From Oscillospiraceae bacterium (lineage in GTDB: Bacteria; Bacillota; Clostridia; Oscillospirales; Acutalibacteraceae), in the NCBI GenBank assembly GCA_031268095.1, contig JAIRXU010000017.1:1-64000 (forward strand): a stretch of 64,000 nucleotides of DNA, written 5' to 3'. Position 1 is the first letter of the stretch; each line of letters starts with the position of its first letter. A program made the position numbers and the translations under genes. This document shows, one piece after another, positions 58,731-64,000 of the stretch. The notes beneath the pieces are model-generated. The model saw only the letters and a list, made by a program, of their open reading frames with translations. It was not told the origin of the DNA and did not search any database.

Positions 58731-60029
58731 TTACTCTTCCGCGTCCTGCGGGAAGAATGCAGACAAATATTCCCTGTGTGCTTCTTTCATTTCCTGGAAG
58801 CAGGGATGGGCCTTCTCCCAATCACCGACGAGAGGATGAACCAGCAGCGCGTTCATCGCCGCGTCCTCGCTGCCGGTGACGGCGGCCTCCACCGTGAAGC
58901 GCTCATACGCCTTGACAATGCGCATCAGCGCCACCATGTGGGGATGCACTTCCGCCGGATCGATCGTCAGGGGGGCCGCGCCGTCTTTGCCGATTACCGC
59001 CGCGACCTCAACGGAATCATTTGCTTCCAGAAACGGCAGCGTACCCTTATTGAGAATGTTCACTACCTGGACGTCCTGTTTGTCATTGGCAATGGCGTCA
59101 ATCAGTGCAACCGCCGCCAGGGAGTACTTGTGCCCGCCGCGCTTATCCAGCAGAGCGGGTTTCTCCCGCAGTTCTTTGTCCTGATACATCTCCAGCAGCT
59201 GTTCCTCAATTTCCATGCAGACCTGCGCGCGGCTTTTTTCGTCTTCCGCCTGGTGCCGCAGCTTCGCCCCTCTGCCGTAGTAATACTGCAAATAGGAGGA
59301 GGGAACCGCGGAAATCGCCCGGAGGCATTCCAGGGAAAATCCGTCGTCCTGGATGTTTTCCATCACCTTCGTTGGTACGCCGTCCCGCAGCAACCCCGGC
59401 AGAACGTTGACACCGTCAAGCTTCACGGAGGTGATCCAACTGAGATGGTTGAGGCCAAAGTAGGTGATCTCCGCGTCGGGCCCGGCGGCCTCCCTCGTGT
59501 CGTCGAGCATATTAATGGGGACGTTGCAAAGCCCGATACACTTGACCTTCGTATAATTCAGGATGAATTCCGTCACGATACCGGAAGGATTGGTAAAGTT
59601 GATCAGCCAGGCGTCGGGACAGATCGCCTCCATCCGCTCACAGATGTGTCCCAGCACAGGGATGGTTCGCAAGGCCTTGAAGAACCCGCCAATCCCCGTC
59701 GTTTCCTGCCCGATCAGACCATATTTCAGCGGAATCGTCTCGTCCAGGTGCCGCGCGGGCAGTTTCCCGACACGGATTTGGGTTACAACGAAGTCCGCCC
59801 CCCGCAGCGCCTCGTCCAGGTCGCCGGTCAAAACTGCTTCACATTCCACTCCGGCGTTTTGGAGCATCCGCAGACAGAGTCCGCCGACGATATTCCGTTT
59901 GCGCTCGTCGATATCCATAAACGCGATGCGCCGGAGTTTCAGGGATTCCTGAACCTTCAAAAATCCGTCTACCAATTCCGGACAATATGTGCTCCCGGAA
60001 CCGATCACCGCCACCGTAATTTCTTTCAC
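58731..60029 (-). CDS. Glycoside hydrolase family 4, 6-phospho-beta-glucosidase-like
   Basis: GH4 enzymes use NAD and a divalent metal for an oxidation-elimination mechanism. 432 residues. Starts on GTG after AAAGGGGATGG. The Rossmann loop is TVAVIGSGSTYCPELVDGFL. DFVVTQIRVGKLPARHLDET, LIGQETTGIGGFFKALRTIP and AWLINFTNPSGIVTEFILNY follow. The metal-binding Cys is in CIGLCNVPINML and the His in ITYFGLNHLSWITS. These fit the phospho-beta-glucosidase branch, though phospho-alpha or other substrates are possible. It has its own near-perfect promoter. No PTS genes lie in the window, so the source of phosphorylated sugar is unclear; the adjacent sugar kinase may contribute. Confidence 0.92.
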   Translation of the reverse strand: MKEITVAVIGSGSTYCPELVDGFLKVQESLKLRRIAFMDIDERKRNIVGGLCLRMLQNAGVECEAVLTGDLDEALRGADFVVTQIRVGKLPARHLDETIPLKYGLIGQETTGIGGFFKALRTIPVLGHICERMEAICPDAWLINFTNPSGIVTEFILNYTKVKCIGLCNVPINMLDDTREAAGPDAEITYFGLNHLSWITSVKLDGVNVLPGLLRDGVPTKVMENIQDDGFSLECLRAISAVPSSYLQYYYGRGAKLRHQAEDEKSRAQVCMEIEEQLLEMYQDKELREKPALLDKRGGHKYSLAAVALIDAIANDKQDVQVVNILNKGTLPFLEANDSVEVAAVIGKDGAAPLTIDPAEVHPHMVALMRIVKAYERFTVEAAVTGSEDAAMNALLVHPLVGDWEKAHPCFQEMKEAHREYLSAFFPQDAEE

Positions 60030-60060
60030 GATGCCATCCCCTTTATTTCTTTATGGTAAT

Positions 60061-60089
60061 ATTATAGTCTGCCCATGCCGGCCTGTCAA
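60061..60089 (-). promoter_or_regulatory. Consensus SigA promoter of the GH4 gene
   Basis: On the minus strand TTGACA (60084-60089), 17 bases, TATAAT (60061-60066): both hexamers and the spacer match the consensus exactly. The -35 contains the stop codon of the upstream acetyltransferase gene. Confidence 0.8.
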
Positions 60090-60631
60090 TCCGCCGCGTA
60101 TTCGTCCTCCAGGATACTCATCAGCACGTCGGCATGCCAAGCGCCGTCGATCCAGGCGCTGTCCCGCAGGACGCCCTCCCGCCGGAACCCGCACTTCTCG
60201 TAGCAGCGGATCCCCCTGTGATTGTATTCCAGCACCTTCAGGTCGATCCGGTGCAGACCCAGGGTTTCGAACCCGTAGCGCAGCATCAGCCGCGTGACCT
60301 CCGTTCCCATCCCCTGGGAATAAAAGGCCGGATCGAAGATCCCAATGGCGTAGGTGGCGCTCCGGTCCGCGGCGGAAATGTGGTTCAGCCGGGCGGTGCC
60401 GGCGCAGCGGCCCTCGGCCTCGATCACAAACCCATGCTGCTCCCGGCGGAATCCCCGGTACCATTTGACCCAAAAGGAGCGCGGAGGATAGCTCACCGGC
60501 GCAATGGTGTCGCCGCCGCACATATGAGAGAATTCATTGTGCCGGCCGACGGCCTGCCGGTCGGCGATATCACTCCGCCGGAGAGCGCGCAAGATCACGC
60601 GTTCCCCGCGCAGCACAGGCAGCTTTCTCAT
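60086..60631 (-). CDS. RimJ/RimL-type GNAT N-acetyltransferase
   Basis: 181 residues. LPVLRGERVILRALRRSDIA is the family start, followed by GRHNEFSHMCGGDTIAPVSY, the core HGFVIEAEGRCAGTARLNHI, the acetyl-CoA loop DPAFYSQGMGTEVTRLMLRY, and GLHRIDLKVLEYNHRGIRCY then EKCGFRREGVLRDSAWI. It is not closely similar to the acetyltransferase at 57432-58037 beyond family level. It follows the BadF-type kinase gene by 4 bases in one operon. Target unknown. Confidence 0.9.
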   Translation of the reverse strand: MRKLPVLRGERVILRALRRSDIADRQAVGRHNEFSHMCGGDTIAPVSYPPRSFWVKWYRGFRREQHGFVIEAEGRCAGTARLNHISAADRSATYAIGIFDPAFYSQGMGTEVTRLMLRYGFETLGLHRIDLKVLEYNHRGIRCYEKCGFRREGVLRDSAWIDGAWHADVLMSILEDEYAAD

Positions 60632-60635
60632 GCCG

Positions 60636-61580
60636 TCATCCTTTCGCGTAATCCTGCAAAATCCACTGGATGCACCCCATCACCGGCGGCTGATTGAGAA
60701 TGTGGAAATCCAGCGGCCGGCCAGAAAGCACGGCGGCCTTCTGCTTGAGCCGGTCGAGGTAGACTTTGTTGGGGAGCTTGGTGTGAATCGATCCGGACAG
60801 CACCACCTCCACCGGATCTCCCGCGAAATTGAGATTCCGGACGTGGGCAGCAATCAGCTGGGCCCCCCTCTGCGCCATGGTCTCAACGGCGGCCAGCACC
60901 GGCCCGTCCCCCTCGGCGGCTGCCTGAAAAAACAGGCGGATCATGGCCTTGAGCGTGTCGGCGGCCTCTTCACCGTCCAGCGCGGCCAGGAGCAGGGGAA
61001 TCTGCTTGCCATCGTGCAGGCCGAATTCTTCCAGGAACAAGGCGGTCAGCCGCGTCGGCGCGACGCCCAAAATGCAGTCGTCATACACCAGCCGGAAAGC
61101 CGTGACGCCAATCCACTGCCCGTTGCCGACGTCGCCGGAAAAATCGCCCAATCCGGCCAGCTGTACCATCCGTCCGTCCCGGTCAATGGCATTGCAGCAG
61201 GTTCCGGTTCCGCAGTTGTAGCCGATGGCCGCGCCGGAACGGCTGCCTGCCTTGACGACAATAAAGCCGTCGTTGCAGATCTCCAGTTTTTCCAGCCCGC
61301 GCTTATTCAGCCGCTGCATCATGGCGTGATACTGGAACGGATGGTCAATCCCCGCCAGCCCCATCAATGTAAAATCTACATCCGGGAGCGTCAGATTGGC
61401 TTCACTGACCAAGCCGTGCAGACCCTCCCAGAGCAGCTGCGCCGCCTGATCAAAGGAGCCCTCCAGGTTCTCATGGTTGCTGCCGGGACCTTCTTGCAGC
61501 AGGAGCAGTTCTTTTTCCTCATTGAAAAGGGCATAGGCAGTCTTTGTCCCGCCGCCGTCCACGCCGATGTAATAGGGCAT
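60636..61580 (-). CDS. BadF/BadG-type sugar kinase (N-acetylglucosamine kinase-like)
   Basis: ASKHA-fold ATPase/kinase of 314 residues. The phosphate-1 loop is YYIGVDGGGTKTAYALFNEE; FTLMGLAGIDHPFQYHAMMQ, the catalytic-type DGFIVVKAGSRSGAAIGYNC, then GTGTCCNAIDRDGR and the adenosine-site VVLSGSIHTKLPNKVYLDRL follow. These fit N-acetylglucosamine or related amino-sugar kinases; the BadF family also includes benzoyl-CoA reductase activators, but the length and lack of cluster Cys argue for a kinase. ATG with GGGAGGA is preferred over an upstream in-frame start within the promoter region. It is transcribed from its own promoter with the GNAT gene, beside a GH4 glycosidase. Confidence 0.88.
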   Translation of the reverse strand: MPYYIGVDGGGTKTAYALFNEEKELLLLQEGPGSNHENLEGSFDQAAQLLWEGLHGLVSEANLTLPDVDFTLMGLAGIDHPFQYHAMMQRLNKRGLEKLEICNDGFIVVKAGSRSGAAIGYNCGTGTCCNAIDRDGRMVQLAGLGDFSGDVGNGQWIGVTAFRLVYDDCILGVAPTRLTALFLEEFGLHDGKQIPLLLAALDGEEAADTLKAMIRLFFQAAAEGDGPVLAAVETMAQRGAQLIAAHVRNLNFAGDPVEVVLSGSIHTKLPNKVYLDRLKQKAAVLSGRPLDFHILNQPPVMGCIQWILQDYAKG

Positions 61581-61613
61581 AAATAATCCTCCCATTGTTC
61601 TCATTTCTTCCTG

Positions 61614-61642
61614 AGTATACCACAACGGGAGGCAGAACGCAA
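61614..61642 (-). promoter_or_regulatory. SigA-type promoter of the sugar kinase operon
   Basis: On the minus strand TTGCGT (61637-61642), 17 bases, TATACT (61614-61619), with a leader of about 28 bases to the ATG. The -35 lies 5 bases before the stop of the upstream lipoprotein gene. Confidence 0.65.
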
Positions 61643-61646
61643 GGAT

Positions 61647-63020
61647 TTAATCAATATACGGCGCCTGCTTCCACAGTTCAAGCAGGATATCATCGGTGAC
61701 ATAGTACTGGCTGGCCTGATCCCAGGTTTGATGATTCTCATCCGGCGTCGGGATCACCGTGAAAATTGCATTGCCGTCGGCATCCATTGCAACACCCGAC
61801 AACTTCGGCTTTTCCGGATGAAGCATCACAACAATCCGCTTGCGCTTCCCCGTTTTTCGCTCAATCCCATAAAGGTTCGGTTCCGGGTAATAGCCCAGCG
61901 GGTCACAATCATCAAAATAGATCACATAAGGGAACTTGCTGCTGTCCGTTGGGCTGTTCATCTGCGCGAAAGAAATGGCGCCGTCTTTGCGCAAAACCGC
62001 CGGCGTCACGGAATCCGCGTTGATCCGGTAAATAAAAGATCCCTGAATATTGCCGGCAACACTGAACATTAAATAATTTCCGACGACAGTCATGCCAACC
62101 ATATTGCTGTTGTTCAGCGTCAGTTCCAGCGCCTGCGCGTTGATTTTCTTTTGCAGCTTGCCGTCCGCGTCGTATAAATATAGGTAATAGCGGTACTGGT
62201 GATTTTCATTGGTTCGTCCAAACGCATAGATCTTTCCGTCCATCGCGCAGACATTTTCCAACAAGACGCCGGTGCTGTTGGCCCAGCCTTCGATGTTACG
62301 GTATGATTCACGGATGATCTCCGTCTTTCGGCCCGTCACAATGTTATATTTGGTCACGACAGAGAGTGCGATTGCTTCCTCCGTCTGATAGTTGGGCAAA
62401 TCGACATAACAACTCAGAAACTCGTCTTCGTTGAGCTTCGTGCAGCTAACAAAAGGGGTTGTCACCAACGAAAGGCGGTCAACCCACTCCAACACTTTCG
62501 CTTCAGCGTCTATCCGATGCAATCTGATGTTCTGTTTGGCATCATCCGTTTCCCCATATTGCAACCATTCGTAATAATACCGGCCGTGCATAATAACATA
62601 GTTCCCGCTTCCGACATTCCACTGCGTTAAGTCGTCCGGCAACTTCACGGGCGTCCACTTCTTTTGATCAAACGTGCGGATGGCGGGTACACCCCCAACC
62701 TCGTGAGAGAAAGTCGTTTGGCCTGTAAATTCACCAACAAACCGCCAATTTTGGGGATCCCAAGAACCATAAGAAGGGTCATTTGCATCATACACCAACT
62801 CCGCCTGGTTGCCTGTCAGCTGCGGGGACGTGACTGGCAGCGTCACCGGTTCCGTCCAGCTGTTCTGCCACTGATAATCGTAGGGGTCGCTGGTGCTGTG
62901 TTCAACTGAAGAAGTTGTTGGGGGTTCCGTCGCGGGGCGCTGGACGCTTGTGGGATTACAGCCGGAAAGCATACTCATTAATAAAAGAATGGTGAGCAGC
63001 AGGGAGAACTTTTTCATCAT
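61647..63020 (-). CDS. Lipoprotein, possible beta-propeller, unknown function
   Basis: 457 residues. The signal MKKFSLLLTILLLMSML followed by SGCNP is a good lipobox. A Ser/Thr/Pro-rich spacer (PATEPPTTSSVEHSTSD) follows, and then a beta-rich body with repeated short strands ending in turn residues: YVIMHGRYYYEWLQYGE, KIYAFGRTNENHQYRYYLYL, NYLMFSVAGNIQGSFIYRIN, NLYGIERKTGKRKRIVV. This pattern suggests a six- or seven-bladed propeller-like fold, which is my inference from strand periodicity only. ATG ATG after GGAGGG; the second residue pair favours the MMKK start. It lies 59 bases after a secreted C39-like peptidase gene; the two may work together on the cell surface. Its base composition is less G+C-rich than the rest. 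Confidence 0.75.
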   Translation of the reverse strand: MMKKFSLLLTILLLMSMLSGCNPTSVQRPATEPPTTSSVEHSTSDPYDYQWQNSWTEPVTLPVTSPQLTGNQAELVYDANDPSYGSWDPQNWRFVGEFTGQTTFSHEVGGVPAIRTFDQKKWTPVKLPDDLTQWNVGSGNYVIMHGRYYYEWLQYGETDDAKQNIRLHRIDAEAKVLEWVDRLSLVTTPFVSCTKLNEDEFLSCYVDLPNYQTEEAIALSVVTKYNIVTGRKTEIIRESYRNIEGWANSTGVLLENVCAMDGKIYAFGRTNENHQYRYYLYLYDADGKLQKKINAQALELTLNNSNMVGMTVVGNYLMFSVAGNIQGSFIYRINADSVTPAVLRKDGAISFAQMNSPTDSSKFPYVIYFDDCDPLGYYPEPNLYGIERKTGKRKRIVVMLHPEKPKLSGVAMDADGNAIFTVIPTPDENHQTWDQASQYYVTDDILLELWKQAPYID

Positions 63021-63079
63021 GGTCCCTCCGTCATTCAAGATTTGCCGGACGGGGCAAGGGTTGCGTTCAGGTGGACCAA

Positions 63080-64000
63080 TTAGTAGGCGAATTTCTCGCT
63101 GCCTGTACCATGAAGCTTTCGATTAACATACAGAAGCTTCGTCCAGGTGGTAGGCAGTTTGCCGTTGTTGCTTGTTGCGGCCGCAACATAGTCGGTGAAA
63201 TAATACGGATCTCCAACAGAATAGTTCGTCCGGTTACTTGAGCCATAAACAGTAACGAAATGACCTGTTGTGGTGTAAGGCCAATTCGTCTTGTTTGGAG
63301 AGCTCATGGTAAAAATCATTGGCTGCTTCCAGTAGACACTGTAGTTCAGGCAAGTATCAAACAAGTCATGATCTCCTCCGGCAAACGATTGAATTTCATA
63401 ATGATCCCACTGGCCGGTATAAGAAGCGGAAAAGATTGTCATCAAGCTGTTCACATAGTTGATCACAGTCTGTAATGCGGGGCCAGTGCCAACATTATTC
63501 ATAATTGTCGTCTGAGACGCTCCGAACCGACTCCCAATCCAAGGGATACATTTCAGCGCGGTCTGCACTGTTCCCGCAGCGCAAAAGGTGTTTTGCTCCT
63601 GCCTGTAAACCGTAAACGGCGAAATGGTGCCTGGCGTGGGAACTGCGGCCGCCGCCCTGGTCGATACGCTTCCGGCGGAACGGGTTACCATGAATGCGCT
63701 TGCGGACTGATACGCCGCCCGAACCTGGGCCTTCGAGATGGACGGAACCCGTTCGGCAATTGCTTCAAGATCCGCGCCGCCAACCTCGGCTTTGGCCAGG
63801 TTCGATTGAAGCTGATCGCCCGTCAGATGGTACTTCTCAATCAGATCAACCAATTGATCTTCCAGTGAAATATTCTCGGCTCGTCCTTGCCCGACGAACA
63901 GATCCGGGTTGAGCAGATCGGGATCTATCTTCTCCTGTTCCTGCGCGAATGCTTGCAGGATCCCGCAAGACGCAAGCACCGCTAATGCAAGCAACGCGAA
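63080..64000 (-). CDS. Secreted papain-like C39-type cysteine peptidase, N-terminus cut by window edge
   Basis: The frame stays open to the right edge, so the true start lies outside. The visible start LLALAVLASCGILQAFAQEQ is the end of a signal peptide; cleavage near AFA-QE or a lipid Cys in LASC are both possible. A helical, acidic propeptide-like region covers the next 100 residues (ENISLEDQLVDLIEKYHLTG). The peptidase domain begins with the nucleophile in EQNTFCAAGTVQTAL. GHFVTVYGSSNRTNYSVGDP supplies the His and the Asn/Asp. This is the C39-like layout of secreted peptidases and bacteriocin processors. Substrate unknown. It is upstream of the lipoprotein gene on the same strand. Confidence 0.78.
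   Translation of the reverse strand, partial: FALLALAVLASCGILQAFAQEQEKIDPDLLNPDLFVGQGRAENISLEDQLVDLIEKYHLTGDQLQSNLAKAEVGGADLEAIAERVPSISKAQVRAAYQSASAFMVTRSAGSVSTRAAAAVPTPGTISPFTVYRQEQNTFCAAGTVQTALKCIPWIGSRFGASQTTIMNNVGTGPALQTVINYVNSLMTIFSASYTGQWDHYEIQSFAGGDHDLFDTCLNYSVYWKQPMIFTMSSPNKTNWPYTTTGHFVTVYGSSNRTNYSVGDPYYFTDYVAAATSNNGKLPTTWTKLLYVNRKLHGTGSEKFAY

Overview
The window looks like a chromosomal segment of a G+C-rich, endospore-forming member of the Clostridia. The evidence is a Clostridia-type order of lipid and isoprenoid genes (pyrH-frr-uppS-cdsA-dxr-rseP-ispG) followed by a Gram-positive polC, the sporulation pair spoIIGA-sigE, a HisZ/short-HisG histidine pathway, lipoprotein signal peptides, and a SipW-type signal peptidase. 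An Oscillospirales-like affiliation is my inference. I saw no rRNA, tRNA, CRISPR array, insertion sequence or prophage.

Layout. Bases 1-3048 (minus) hold a MacB/adaptor-type export operon cut by the left edge. Bases 3367-5664 hold a Gfo/Idh/MocA oxidoreductase and a DUF3798-like lipoprotein. Bases 5720-16907 are a housekeeping run. It covers UMP kinase, ribosome recycling factor, undecaprenyl diphosphate synthase, CDP-diglyceride synthase, two MEP-pathway enzymes around the site-2 protease RseP, and PolC. RseP and IspG seem to lack any ATG/GTG/TTG start that keeps their conserved N-termini with a ribosome-binding site, and probably start on ATC and ATA. Bases 16992-25296 are a histidine operon (hisZ, G, D, C, B, A, E). 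It is interrupted by a glycosyltransferase, a zinc-ribbon locus split over two overlapping frames, and a lone AAA/ABC ATPase; hisF, hisH and hisI are absent. Bases 25335-34727 continue with an M20 peptidase, glycerate kinase, phosphoribosyltransferase, a large double metallophosphoesterase and a two-domain glycosyl/glycerophosphotransferase.

After a bidirectional terminator come a GH36 alpha-galactosidase and then the most unusual part, a minus-strand locus at 37128-47388. It encodes a SipW-type signal peptidase with a long Trp/Pro/Gln/Glu-rich cytoplasmic extension, two BsaA/TasA-like matrix proteins, a more divergent third one, a protein ending in a PPTGD sorting-like signal, and a 1312-residue surface protein. 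That large protein contains two copies of an unrecognised module of about 275-320 residues, one of them nested inside a DUF11 repeat. I read this as a self-contained surface-fibre or extracellular-matrix locus in which the dedicated peptidase processes the subunits, the large protein links them and the PPTGD protein tethers them. The architecture is visible in the sequence; the function is inferred.

Bases 47822-54725 carry a small membrane protein, tandem M42 peptidases, a GNAT, a methionine-gamma-lyase-like PLP enzyme, a DUF2461 protein and a phosphohexomutase. The sporulation pair at 54913-56563 follows a promoter with an unusually long spacer. The right end is mostly minus-strand: a Dabb protein, pyrophosphatase, acetyltransferases, a GH4 glycosidase and a BadF-type sugar kinase with strong promoters, then a less G+C-rich pair encoding a lipoprotein and a C39-like secreted cysteine peptidase cut by the right edge.
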